DNA from: Climacteris rufus
Lineage: Eukaryota > Chordata > Aves > Passeriformes > Climacteridae
Reading direction: 5' to 3'
DNA length: 64,000 bases
Assembly (NCBI GenBank): GCA_013398175.1
Contig: VZRZ01007863.1
Location: 462,838-526,837, forward strand
The notes below the pieces were generated by a model that was not told the origin of the DNA, did not search any database, and saw only the letters and a program-made list of their open reading frames with translations. Position numbers and translations under genes: made by a program. Within the stretch, counting starts at the first letter, position 1. The number at the start of each line of letters is the position of its first letter. Shown here piece by piece: positions 53,211 through 64,000 of the stretch.

Positions 53211-55958
53211 GTAAGTTGGATCATTTCATCCCTTGAGCTGATTTTCTTAACAGACTGAATTAATGTCCCAAAAATGCAGGTTATTAAAGATTTATTTTTT
53301 TTCAGTAACATACCATTCTTCGTTTGTCAGAGCAATGTAGCATTTCTTGCTCTTAGGCAAATAAGTGATAACAGGAATTTCCCCGTTAAACAAAGGATCT
53401 GTTGCTTTTTCTATTGTGAAATGTGATTGTAGAAATACGAGCACAAACTCAAATATTCACTGTGGTTTTCAGCAGACTTGGCAATGAGTGAATCTTAATC
53501 ATGATAATTAAGAAGGAAGAGAGTGTTGTGAGGAAGAAAAGAAGAAGGAAACCAATATGATTTCAATTTGTTCACGTTGTTCCTGGGTCAGTGAATTTCT
53601 GTTGTATGATGAAGTTAAGAATTTGCCTTTGAAGTAAATGAGCAGTAAAGGCTGGATTTGAGATAAACAAGTCCAATACATTCGACTTATTTCTGCCTGA
53701 CCAAGCCAGATTTCATTCCAGAGGAACCTATTGTTCACATCCATTTCCACAGGCAGCTGTTGTGCTTACAGCAAAAGAAACTTTTAAAGCTCTAAGACAG
53801 AATGTGGAAGAGGAGTCCATGGTGTGGCAGCTGGATGATTTCCTGATTTCCTTCTAGGGAAAGGCAGAAGTCACATATTTTCCCAAAAATAAAACTAGAA
53901 ATTATACCATACACACAGATGAAGAACTAAGACCTGTTCAGTCTTTGCCATCTCACATTTCTCATGGAACTTTATTGTATTTTTTCCTTTCTGACACAGA
54001 CTATTACAAAAGGCTTGGGCACATTGTTAATGTCAGTATATTCCTTGTTTCCAGGCAAAGGGTAAATGAATCTGCAAATCACATGTTCTGTCAAAACAAA
54101 ATTGATGAGTCAGTGTTAGGACTGCTCCATAGATTTTAGATCATGAATTTGTTGACTTTAAAACACTGCTAAGGTTAGATTTTTGCCTTTATTTTTCAAA
54201 GGTTCTGTTAATTTCTCAATGGTAAGTATTGCTGTGATTATTTCTAATTTTTAATTATTTTAATTGGATTTAGTTTTAATTAATCAACTCTCTAACATCT
54301 CATTATTAACTTTCTTTGAACAGCTCCAAATTCACAAGAGATTAACTGAGTCAGAGGTTAAAATAAACAGCTGGCATTAAAACATTTAATCTGCAATTGT
54401 TGGATTCACCAAGTGGAACAATATATTCCAGAAAAGAATGGAATTCATCAGTGCAGTCTTAAGAAGTTTTAAGTCTTAGAAGTTTTTGCATTTCCTCTTA
54501 AGCTGACTTTGTGTTTATCTGTTTTGCTATAGAAAAATATCTGGTTTTGCTTCCTTGCTTAGAAACCCTTTCCATTCTCTTGCAGCCCTTCTTTGCATAC
54601 AGAAGTACCTTCCACTTTTAGTGGTTTTTTGAGGTCAGAAAAGAGATGATGTTTTTCAAGATTCAGGCACAATTAGGAAATTAAGTAAATTATCATGGAT
54701 GTGACTGCTAAGAACAAGGTCAGGTGGTAACTGTAAAGGAAGTGTCTTTTACCAGCAGCAGTAGTGAATTCCATGTGGCAGTTGCTCTAAATCAAGGACA
54801 TTTTTGTTCCTACAAGATCCCAGCCCCATGTTGAACCAGTGCTATGCATATTTTCCTTGGATCAGAGATCAAAAAGATTGTTTTTAAAGTATTTTTGTAT
54901 GTGATTGTGTGATGGGTTTGTCATCTTTTCTTTTAGGCAGGTTTTCCTTCTTCCCCATCTGTCTCAGTTGATGTTGCCAATATGGCACTTTCCATCTGGC
55001 CCCGACTGCTACAAAAGCTTTTGCTGTTTTCAGCCACAAATCCTTCAGTGGGAAAGGTGCTGTGGGATGGGCAGTGTGAAGAGCACCTCCCCCAGAAGGA
55101 GGGAGGTTTCTTCAGCACTTGTGATTTCTCACTCTGAACTTAGCCCAAGTTACATCTGGAGCTGCTGCCGTGCAGCACTGTGGTTTACCGCAATGCCAGG
55201 GGCTTCAGATCATGCCCATTTTACTTAAAGGTATTTTGCAACCATATTGTTTGCCCAGAGTTAATTAACTAACTGCATAATCTCAACCATGCTCATCCTT
55301 GGACTGATCATAGCACACCTGATGTCTTAGGAAGATCCATGATGCAAAGGTCTCATTTTTATAACATCTTTAAACACAACCATTCCATCTACCAGAGAAA
55401 ACCCTTGCATTCATCTTCAAAGGCACTGGTCAGCACTATCCATATCTTAAGAATGTATAAATGATTCCAGGGAGATGGGGAGGAAGGGGAAAGGAGTGCC
55501 TGGGAGACTCTTTGAAGCTTCAGAAACATTGGGGCATTTTCCAAACAAATTCTCTTTAGGAAAAAGACCTAAGAGAGAAAGTTTTAGCCCCAGACGCTAC
55601 AACTTCATGTGCACATGGAAATCAGTATGTCCTTAGCTGTGCAGGTGGGACTTGCACTGTTAAGATTCATCTGGTGGTTTAAGAAGATAGCTCTCTCTTC
55701 AAGAAGGACAAGGAGCTGCTGGAGAGGGGCCTGTGGAGGGCACAGAGAGGATTTGGGCTCTGGAGCATCTCCCTGAGGAGGAGAGACTGCGGAGCTGGGC
55801 CTGGTTAGTCTGGAGAAGAGGAGGCTGAGAGGGGATCTCATCAATCCATATCAATATCTCCAAGGGGTGTCCGAGGATGGTGCCAGGGACAGCACAAGGA
55901 GCAATGGCCATAAACTAAAAGAAATCACAAAAAGTTTCACTTTGGCCTGAGGAAGAAC

Positions 55959-56095
55959 CCTGGGATGAGCTCACCTGGTCAGGGATGGTGCTAATAATGC
56001 CAAGGTTGTGGGTTTGATCTCTTTATGGGCCATTCATGTAAGAGCTGGACTCAGTGCTCCTTGTGGGTCCTTTCCACCTCAGAATATTCTGTGAG
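55959..56095 (+). mobile_element. tRNA-Ile-derived SINE with CR1-type tail (TguSINE1-like)
   Basis: Positions 55959-56032 read as a decayed tRNA-Ile(AAT): a degenerate A box (GAGCTCACCTGG), the anticodon arm GGTGCTAATAATGCCAAGG with AAT retained, a B box decayed to GGTTTGATCTC, and the acceptor end GGGCCA. It is followed by GAGCTGGACTCAGTGCTCC, TTGTGGGTCCTTTCCACCTC and AGAATATTCTGTGAG, a CR1-like 3' tail. This head-plus-tail layout matches the zebra finch/passerine TguSINE1 family as I know it; such SINEs are thought to be mobilised by CR1. The element splits a CR1 and is therefore younger than it. Confidence 0.8.
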
Positions 56096-56270
56096 AAAAT
56101 TCTTTCCATGGAGGGTGCAGAGCCCTGGAACAGCTGCCCAGGCAGGGGGTGCAGTCTCCCTCTCTGGAGAAATCCCAAACCCACCTGGACATGTTCCTGT
56201 GTCACCTGCTCCAGGCAGGGGGTTGGACAGGATGAGCTCCAGAGCTCCCTTCCAACCCCAGCAATTCTGG

Positions 56271-56306
56271 GATTCTCTAATAATTAGGGATTCTCTAATA
56301 ATTAGG
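56271..56306 (+). repeat. Two perfect 18-bp units at the CR1 3' end
   Basis: GATTCTCTAATAATTAGG occurs twice head to tail at the 3' terminus of the CR1. CR1 elements normally end in a few copies of an 8-bp ATTCTRTG-like unit, so this longer unit is unusual. A diverged tail unit plus flanking DNA duplicated by slippage or at integration would explain it. Confidence 0.9.
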
Positions 56307-57663
56307 AGCTCTGTTAACCTGGTGGTCAAACTGTCCTGGCAAGTAACCCTTGTGCTCAGCTGGGCTCTCCCTGACCAGAATCTCCAGAGTTCTGTGAGAA
56401 AAATAAAAACTGCTTCCTCCAGATATGAGGAGGTTTTTTATGCTTTAGATTTATACACAGCAATTGTACCTCATTAGTCTGGATTTATGCTACACAGGCC
56501 AAACACATAAATAATTGAAACCTTTCAGAGCTGTGTGAGATCCTTGGCTGATTTTAAAAGCAGTTTATTGTGGCATTTCAAGGTGCTGTTTAATCCCAAT
56601 CTTCACCAGTGGTTTTTCAATTAATCTTTTAATCGCACGATGTACAAAATAGACTAAACATAGAATTATATCAGCTTTAATAGCTGGGTTATGCTAAATT
56701 AATTTCCAGCAGCAGCACAGGGAATTGTGGACTCCTTAAGGTTTTTGTGAGATTTTATTGGTCAGATGCCAGGAATTGCAAGTAGATAACCTTATCTTGT
56801 ATATTAAGAAAACATTAACTGATTTTTAATAAATGAAAAATACCTAATTTTTTCCCATTTTTAATGATTAGTTGTATTCCTAGATACATTATTTTTGCTA
56901 ATATAATAATCACACCATCAAATTATTTTATGATTGTTTCACGTATCTTGTTTCCCTTATCAAAATTCAGGAATTTTTTTTGTGTGAAATAAATCCTGTC
57001 TACAATTCATTAATATCAGAAATATTTTAGAAAAGAGTAAACTTTAGCCCTACTTTTCCAGCTGACAAATATGAATTCCTTAGCATAATTTACTCAGCCA
57101 GTCCTACTCAGGGGTAGAAGCTTATTTTCTTGTCTACATCTAGGAACTACTTTGTCTTTAAATTCTTTTTATCCCCAGTATTTGTCAAGAACTAATGCAG
57201 AAATTACAAACACTGGATAAATATTTTTGCAGATAACAGAACAATTTTCTGCAATTTCTGTTTCTAAAGCATAATGATAGGTATAAGTAACTTCTGAAAA
57301 ACTGAATTGTTTCTGTCAAACTCAGGGCAGAAATTATGATTGCTTCTTTTCAGGTTATCTTACAAATTTTTGATTCTGAGTATTTATAAATTTATACTGC
57401 TGCCTAGATTTTTAATAGATCTGTCATATAAAAATATGAAGCAGGTTTTCATATAGTTTTATTCATTCTCCTTAAAACCAGAGACATTTGCATGTGAACT
57501 TTCAGATCTTGTTCCCGGCATTTGAAGCACTCTGATTGTGTGGCAGTGGGTTGTATTAATTGCAAACAGGCCAGACATCTGTTCCCTGAAACTGAATAAT
57601 TCCTTGTGTCTCACTTTTGTTTATTAGTGTTTTCCATAAAATCATTGTTATTTTTGTGGGGAA

Positions 57664-57976
57664 NNNNNNNNNNNNNNNNNNNNNNNNNNNNNNNNNNNNN
57701 NNNNNNNNNNNNNNNNNNNNNNNNNNNNNNNNNNNNNNNNNNNNNNNNNNNNNNNNNNNNNNNNNNNNNNNNNNNNNNNNNNNNNNNNNNNNNNNNNNNN
57801 NNNNNNNNNNNNNNNNNNNNNNNNNNNNNNNNNNNNNNNNNNNNNNNNNNNNNNNNNNNNNNNNNNNNNNNNNNNNNNNNNNNNNNNNNNNNNNNNNNNN
57901 NNNNNNNNNNNNNNNNNNNNNNNNNNNNNNNNNNNNNNNNNNNNNNNNNNNNNNNNNNNNNNNNNNNNNNNNNNNN
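57664..57976. other. Assembly gap (313 N)
   Basis: A run of 313 undetermined bases. The flanking sequences on either side overlap each other (see the duplicated segment), so the gap probably does not correspond to missing DNA of this length. Open frames reported across it have no meaning. Confidence 0.99.
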
Positions 57977-58357
57977 CACAAAAAGTTTCACTTTGGCCTG
58001 AGGAAGAACCCTGGGATGAGCTCACCTGGTCAGGGATGGTGCTAATAATGCCAAGGTTGTGGGTTTGATCTCTTTATGGGCCATTCATGTAAGAGCTGGA
58101 CTCAGTGCTCCTTGTGGGTCCTTTCCACCTCAGAATATTCTGTGAGAAAATTCTTTCCATGGAGGGTGCAGAGCCCTGGAACAGCTGCCCAGGCAGGGGG
58201 TGCCGTCTCCCTCTCTGGAGAAATCCCAAACCCACCTGGACACGTCCCTGTGTCACCTGCTCCAGGCAGGGGGTTGGACAGGATGAGCTCCAGAGCTCCC
58301 TTCCAACCCCAGCAATTCTGGGATTCTCTAATAATTAGGGATTCTCTAATAATTAGG
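57977..58357 (+). mobile_element. CR1 LINE fragment with nested SINE, second copy
   Basis: This is the copy of the CR1 at 55926-56306, starting inside the element because the contig begins here. It includes the same SINE and the same 18-bp doublet at its 3' end (58322-58357). Four of the five substitutions between the two copies lie in or just after this element. Confidence 0.9.
58010..58146 (+). mobile_element. tRNA-Ile-derived SINE, second copy
   Basis: Same SINE as at 55959-56095, with identical sequence and position inside the CR1. Because it lies in the duplicated segment, it should be counted as one insertion and not two. Confidence 0.8.
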
Positions 58358-60769
58358 AGCTCTGTTAACCTGGTGGTCAAACTGTCCTGGCAAGTAACCC
58401 CTGTGCTCAGCTGGGCTCTCCCTGACCAGAATCTCCAGAGTTCTGTGAGAAAAATAAAAACTGCTTCCTCCAGATATGAGGAGGTTTTTTATGCTTTAGA
58501 TTTATACACAGCAATTGTACCTCATTAGTCTGGATTTATGCTACACAGGCCAAACACATAAATAATTGAAACCTTTCAGAGCTGTGTGAGATCGTTGGCT
58601 GATTTTAAAAGCAGTTTATTGTGGCATTTCAAGGTGCTGTTTAATCCCAATCTTCACCAGTGGTTTTTCAATTAATCTTTTAATCGCACGATGTACAAAA
58701 TAGACTAAACATAGAATTATATCAGCTTTAATAGCTGGGTTATGCTAAATTAATTTCCAGCAGCAGCACAGGGAATTGTGGACTCCTTAAGGTTTTTGTG
58801 AGATTTTATTGGTCAGATGCCAGGAATTGCAAGTAGATAACCTTATCTTGTATATTAAGAAAACATTAACTGATTTTTAATAAATGAAAAATACCTAATT
58901 TTTTCCCATTTTTAATGATTAGTTGTATTCCTAGATACATTATTTTTGCTAATATAATAATCACACCATCAAATTATTTTATGATTGTTTCACGTATCTT
59001 GTTTCCCTTATCAAAATTCAGGAATTTTTTTTGTGTGAAATAAATCCTGTCTACAATTCATTAATATCAGAAATATTTTAGAAAAGAGTAAACTTTAGCC
59101 CTACTTTTCCAGCTGACAAATATGAATTCCTTAGCATAATTTACTCAGCCAGTCCTACTCAGGGGTAGAAGCTTATTTTCTTGTCTACATCTAGGAACTA
59201 CTTTGTCTTTAAATTCTTTTTATCCCCAGTATTTGTCAAGAACTAATGCAGAAATTACAAACACTGGATAAATATTTTTGCAGATAACAGAACAATTTTC
59301 TGCAATTTCTGTTTCTAAAGCATAATGATAGGTATAAGTAACTTCTGAAAAACTGAATTGTTTCTGTCAAACTCAGGGCAGAAATTATGATTGCTTCTTT
59401 TCAGGTTATCTTACAAATTTTTGATTCTGAGTATTTATAAATTTATACTGCTGCCTAGATTTTTAATAGATCTGTCATATAAAAATATGAAGCAGGTTTT
59501 CATATAGTTTTATTCATTCTCCTTAAAACCAGAGACATTTGCATGTGAACTTTCAGATCTTGTTCCCGGCATTTGAAGCACTCTGATTGTGTGGCAGTGG
59601 GTTGTATTAATTGCAAACAGGCCAGACATCTGTTCCCTGAAACTGAATAATTCCTTGTGTCTCACTTTTGTTTATTAGTGTTTTCCATAAAATCATTGTT
59701 ATTTTTGTGGGGAAAATGGATTCTGAAATCCAGTATTTGCCCATTAAGAAAAGCACCAGACTGATTCCTGTGCATGAGACCTGATGTTGGAGAACTGGGG
59801 GGATTTGCAAGGTGATTTGAAATCAGTATTGATGTTGTATTGCTTGGAAACAATTCCATGCTCTTATTTCCAAAACAGTTTCTTATTTCCAGAGTGCTTT
59901 GCAGTGTAAGCATTCCTTTTTACCTGTCAGGTGGCTCATTAGGATAAAAGAAGGCAGGTTCATGGGAGAGATACAGATCTGACTGGTCACCTTTGGTGGC
60001 TTAGGCACCTGAATTTTAGGCCTGTAGGATGAATATCCATTTAGGGATTTACTGCTTTGGAGACAGGAACTTGGTTTTGGTGTTTGATGGAAGTCCTGGG
60101 ATGTTTCAGGATCTCTTGTGAACTGGAGGAATCACTCCTGAGCTCATAGTGGGACCTGTGACTGCAGTGGCTTCACAGTTTGTGCCTTCAGATGGAGAAC
60201 CAGCATTTAAAAAGCATTAAAATGAGCATTTAAATGGCATTAAGCCAGCATTTGAGGTGACATGTGCAGGAGGAAAATGTTTAGAATTAACAAAGTGCAT
60301 GAGCAGGGGTTGGTAAGTGAATTATAAATTATTCTGTGCTTGTCCAGTAAAGAATGAGGAAGAGTCTGTTTGATGGGAAAAGGGAACAAGAGTGGAGTAA
60401 AGTAGAGAACAACTTGTGAAAAATGTCCTCAGCTTTGCTCCCTCCACAGGGTTACTGTGCCCAAGGCTCCCAGGTGTGTATTGGTATCCCCACAGGTTTA
60501 TGTTGTGCAAGATCAGACACTGTTTTCATCCCTGTAAAATTCCTCGTGTGCTGTAATTTAGGAAGGAAAAAAGAGACAAAACCTGTTTCATCTTCAGCAA
60601 TGCTGGACTAGTGTGACCCTTCCCTAAGTGTGACTGGCCACTGGCAAAATCTGTCCTTGAACCTCTGAACAATATCCTGTGCCAGTTTTTTTGCCTTATT
60701 AAGAGAATATGGAATGTTACCCAGGGAGAAGAGCCAGCTCATCCTTAATATGGTGAAAGCATTCAAAGT

Positions 60770-60970
60770 CCTTCATTTATGTTGACTTTTTATCAGGCAC
60801 TATTGCAATTAGGTTAGACTAATGAAAGGTAAATTTCAGCCCTTGCATAAAAAAAGAAATCCTTGTAAAGAACCTAATTAGTATGTTTGTTTATTTAGAC
60901 TCTAATGGCTTAATTGCATCTTATCTTGCTATTTACAAATAGGCATCATTAAAGAATAATGAGCATGTGA
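60770..60970. promoter_or_regulatory. Possible conserved non-coding element (AT-rich, POU/homeodomain motifs)
   Basis: This 200-bp stretch contains GCAATTAGG, ACCTAATTAGTATG, GGCTTAATTGCATC and TTTACAAATAGGCATCATTA, a concentration of TAATTR and octamer-like sites with few simple repeats. The appearance is enhancer-like. No conservation test was possible, so this is composition-based only. Confidence 0.22.
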
Positions 60971-61267
60971 GGGGAAATGCAGCCATACCAGAGATGAGAC
61001 ATAAAAAATGAGGGAAAAAACCCAACTAGTTGAAAGTCTGTGTGGTTTTTTTTTTTTAACTTTATTTTTAATGCAACCCCTTTTTTTCAGCAGATATAAA
61101 TATGATTTCCATGCATTGTACTGATTAGTGAGAGGGATCTGTCAGTAGGAGGATGAGCTTATGGTTGGTTCTGTGGCAAGGAGCAGGTGTCTGGCCTTTT
61201 GCTGGAAATCTGGAGCTTGGTTACATCTCTGGTTGGATGTTGCCTTATTTCTGAGGTGAATAAAAAC

Positions 61268-61280
61268 CACACACACACAC
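61268..61280. repeat. (CA)6 microsatellite
   Basis: Alternating CA over 13 bases in intronic sequence; short simple repeat. Confidence 0.85.
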
Positions 61281-64000
61281 TTGTGCTCTTTTTTATAGAA
61301 GTGGGGAGGTGCCCATGTTAACTGAAAATAATGTTTTCTTTCTTTTAGCTCTGCATTGCAGAGCATCTGCAGCTCAAATCAGCAGCAAATTCCCTGGAAT
61401 GCTGAGGGGAAATCTGCAGCTTTGGGAATTTTTCACAAAAGTGTTGGAGCCTGGTATTGTCAGCACACATTTGCCTGATATCAAACTGAAATAAATTTTG
61501 AGAAAGAACATTTGTTAATGCGTTGTTTAAATGGTTCATAAAAGGGCTTTTCACTTGATACTGGTTTCAGTGAGGAGGCAAAATTAAAGGGGGGATTTCA
61601 AGCTGTTTCCTTCAGGCAGAGTTCTGGCATGGTAAATTTTGATCCTTTTCAATTTGTAAACTCATTTGGACCCTGATTCTGACTCACTTGGAAAGCTACT
61701 TTCTTCTTTTCCCATTATAATTGATGTTAAATAGGAACTTTTTTTTAGCAGTCTTCCAGAAATTATCTAAATCATTCTCCCTGATTATTCTGTTTCCCCC
61801 TTTCTTGGCATACTGTGTCTGTCAGATGCTCCTTGAGATTTATCTTGGTGATAGACAAAATATTTTTAAAACTGGGATATTTCAAGAAGATTTTTATTTT
61901 ATATGTCTTTGTCAGAAAAGCTGCATAATATTGCAGATTTCAATCAGCTGCCTGTCCTACCTTCTTCTGGGGCTTGCCATTTTAGGAAGCAGGGGATTTA
62001 TGAATAACTTAACTGTCTGAATTTAGTATACTTTAGTTAAAAGGAAGTTAGAAGTACATTGTTATTACACAGCCCAAAACAGAAGCTACAGAAGTATTTA
62101 ACTTGCAACTGTTCCATTTTCAGCTCACAGAACTGTGGGGCATATTTTTTCATTCATATTAATTGAATTTTAAAGTGACCTTGTACATGTATTGATTTGA
62201 ATTAAAATTTTGTACATCAAGGACAAGTTGGCATATATCCTTCAGGCAAAATATTAAAAAGCCAAGTGCTGTCTTAACAGGATATCGACAGGAGAAGTTG
62301 AAATTTAATAGGAAAACTTGGCTTAGAAAGGAAATTGTTGCCTTTTTGTCACAATTGAAAGGTATCTTTTCTGTATAAGGAAAGAAATTTCTTTCAGTTG
62401 GTAGCTGTGGAAATGCAGGGACATTTCAGTGCCCATTAAACAGGGACCATCTGGGTGAGTCTGGACTTCCAGGAGAGCCCTGCACTGTTGGAGCTCAGAG
62501 TATCAAATTTCAGGTTTACCAAAGCCATTAGTTTTTTATTACATGCTTTCAGGTGATCTATAGGGACACAGTTGTATGACTGTAGGTGTAAATTATGTTC
62601 CATACATAGATCTTTCCTGAACACAGACTCCAAGTAGCCAAGTTGAGCAGGAATTGCAATAAAATGGTCTGCTGAAAAACGTGATTTGTAAAATATGGTG
62701 GAGTTGAACAAAAACATTAAGCCCTGGAAATAGTTACAAATCTTGATTACTAGAGGGAAAAATAAGGGGTATTGCATTTACTGTATACAATATGGAATGT
62801 GTTTCACCCTGAAAATAGCTGTGGAGCATACTGTTGGCTTCCACATCTAACAGCATCCCCCAGTCTAGTGACAGGCTGTTGTTCATTCTTTGTACTACTA
62901 CCCTCATTCTTTCAGTGCTGTTAAAATGATGAACTGTAATTTCTCTGAACTACTCTTTTATAAAATTCCTGCTTCTGTCAGACTTAACTAATGATACAGT
63001 CCCACAAAAATCACCTGAAAGTCCTGATCTCTCTTCCAGCCGACGTAAAATCTGCAGGAATCCCGTGTCAAAACAAGAGTGGTACAAAAGTTTTCTGTTT
63101 CAGTGCCAGGGCACTGAGAGCTAATTCAGACAACCCAGCCAGAGTTTGGATTGCCAGGGTGCCTGTGTGCCCCCTGCACTAACCAGTGTGAAAGGGGGGA
63201 GTGCAGCAGTGGCACCTTCCTCAGGGAACTCAAGGTCTGGGGTACCCAGCCTGGGTTGGGTTTACACAGCTCCTTACCCATGTGGGAGACAGGAACTCTG
63301 CTTTTTTGATGGTCAGGCAAGTGGGTGATCAAGGTACTGTCCTGGACACTGCAGGATGTGACATTTCAGAATTGCAGGAGGGGGTCTGGGGAGCTGGAAT
63401 TGTGGAGTGAGCCATGGGAAGGGTACGAAATCAGCCCACCTGGAAAAGGGCAGGGAGCTGAGGCAGAAGCTTTTGTGCAGGTAAATCTTGTGGGGAGGTT
63501 TGAGGCCAGCAGTGAGTTCATTCCTGCAAGCTGGAGTGCCACACACAGGATTTTTCAGCTTGTTACGTTGCACTGTTCACGCTGAGGATTTTCAGGAACA
63601 TCCCACACAGGCTTCAGATCAACCTCAGTTTTATTTCTACCTGGCAGCAATGGGAGATGTCATGAATGCAGAATGGAAAGAGAAAGAGGAAAGGAGTGAG
63701 CATCAACTGAAGTGTGTGAAGGCAATGGGGATAGGAAATATTATACATAAAGCTGGGTCTGGGTGTTTGTAAGGCAGCCTTGTCATTCTTCCATTATGAT
63801 TTCTTTTCCTTTAAAATGTCTTCTTTTCCTTCTTTTAATTTTATTATGTATGGTCGATGTCTAATGTGAAGTTATAAATAAGAGTGAGTTCTCTCAGCAG
63901 ACCAATATCCCACTGCCAGTCTTAATAAGGTAGAAAAATAAATTGAAAACTGTTAACTCTAAATGTGCTGGAACCTTTTCTCAAGGTTTCTTAATTTCCT

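Larger units (their letters stand above)
55700..56306 (+). mobile_element. CR1 LINE, 5'-truncated, interrupted by a SINE
   Basis: The left part runs from AAGGACAAGGAGCTGCTGGA through GGCTCTGGAGCATCTCCC and CTGGAGAAGAGGAGGCTGAG to GGCCTGAGGAAGAAC, in the order of the avian CR1 3' region. After the SINE the element resumes at ATTCTTTCCATGGAGGGTG, continues through CCCTGGAACAGCTGCCCAGG and GACAGGATGAGCTCCAGAGC, and ends in CCCTTCCAACCCCAGCAATT and CTGGGATTCT. It is oriented along + and lacks the 5' UTR and the coding body. The usual octamer tail is replaced by two copies of an 18-bp unit. Confidence 0.9.
55926..57663 (+). repeat. Duplicated 1738-bp segment, copy 1 (left of gap)
   Basis: This segment matches 57977-59714 at a constant offset of 2051 bases. 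I found five substitutions (at 56153, 56192, 56195, 56350 and 56543) and no insertions or deletions, about 99.7 percent identity. It ends exactly at the first N of the gap. The most likely explanation is that the end of the left contig overlaps the start of the right contig and the two were not merged. A genuine tandem duplication is possible but less parsimonious. Confidence 0.95.
57977..59714 (+). repeat. Duplicated 1738-bp segment, copy 2 (right of gap)
   Basis: This is the counterpart of 55926-57663. It starts exactly at the first base after the gap, and its match ends exactly where copy 1 runs into the gap. Unique sequence follows from 59715. See copy 1 for the differences and the interpretation as an unmerged contig overlap. 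Confidence 0.95.
53211..64000 (+). other. MED27: MED27 intron, 5' portion
   Basis: This intron begins with GTAAGTTGGA after the 53117-53210 exon and runs past the window end. It holds the CR1 with the nested SINE at 55.7-56.3 kb, an assembly gap flanked by a duplicated 1738-bp segment (55.9-59.7 kb), an AT-rich motif cluster at 60.8 kb and a CA microsatellite. The remaining sequence, including 61.4-64.0 kb, shows no recognisable gene or repeat; open frames there are under about 115 codons and match nothing I know. Confidence 0.88.

Noticed and set aside
55959..56032. tRNA-Ile-like sequence as a functional tRNA gene.
   Set aside because: The A and B boxes are decayed, the 5' acceptor strand does not pair properly and a CR1-like tail follows, so it is the head of a SINE.
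56025..56477. 150-codon open frames on + (and matching ones on -), seen again at 58076-58528.
   Set aside because: They are translations of the SINE/CR1 remnant and flank, and are doubled only because the segment is duplicated across the gap.
57556..58045. Open frames on both strands containing over 100 undetermined residues.
   Set aside because: They run through the N gap and have no coding meaning.

Overview
The window looks like intronic vertebrate DNA from a bird, most likely a songbird (passerine). It is AT-rich and has no compact gene array. The recognisable mobile elements are CR1 LINE fragments, the dominant LINE of birds, and a tRNA-Ile-derived SINE with a CR1-type tail, which matches what is known of the passerine TguSINE1 family. 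The only protein-coding sequence I can support is two internal exons of MED27 (Mediator complex subunit 27) on the + strand. In birds the MED27 region is expected on the chromosome corresponding to human 9q34 (chicken/zebra finch chromosome 17); that placement comes from general knowledge, not from this sequence.

Layout: 1-28899 is the 3' part of one MED27 intron, with a CR1 scrap near 20.7 kb, a CpG-bearing block at 14.7-15.2 kb and otherwise unique sequence. 28900-29030 is a 131-bp exon (about residues 117-160 of a protein of roughly 311). 29031-53116 is a complete 24-kb intron with two CR1 fragments, a TATA/leader/splice-donor module at 44.6 kb and a poly(A) tract with an upstream AATAAA at 47.6 kb. 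53117-53210 is a 94-bp exon (about residues 160-191). 53211-64000 is the start of the next intron. The two exons join in phase (the Gln codon is split CA|A), which confirms gene, strand and order. The exons for the N-terminal ~116 residues and the C-terminal ~120 residues lie outside the window.

The most striking structure is at 55.9-59.7 kb. A 1738-bp sequence occurs twice, on either side of a 313-base run of N, with only five substitutions and no indels that I could find. The matching parts run exactly from the right edge of the gap and to the left edge of the gap, so the right end of one contig repeats as the left end of the next. I read this as an unmerged contig overlap (false haplotypic duplication), not biology. 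Inside it sits a CR1 interrupted by the tRNA-Ile-derived SINE.

I found no undescribed multi-gene system. The points worth checking are the assembly duplication, the nested SINE, a tandem splice acceptor on the first exon, a potential RNA hairpin just downstream of that exon, a promoter-like module, and a few sequence blocks that look like conserved non-coding elements.
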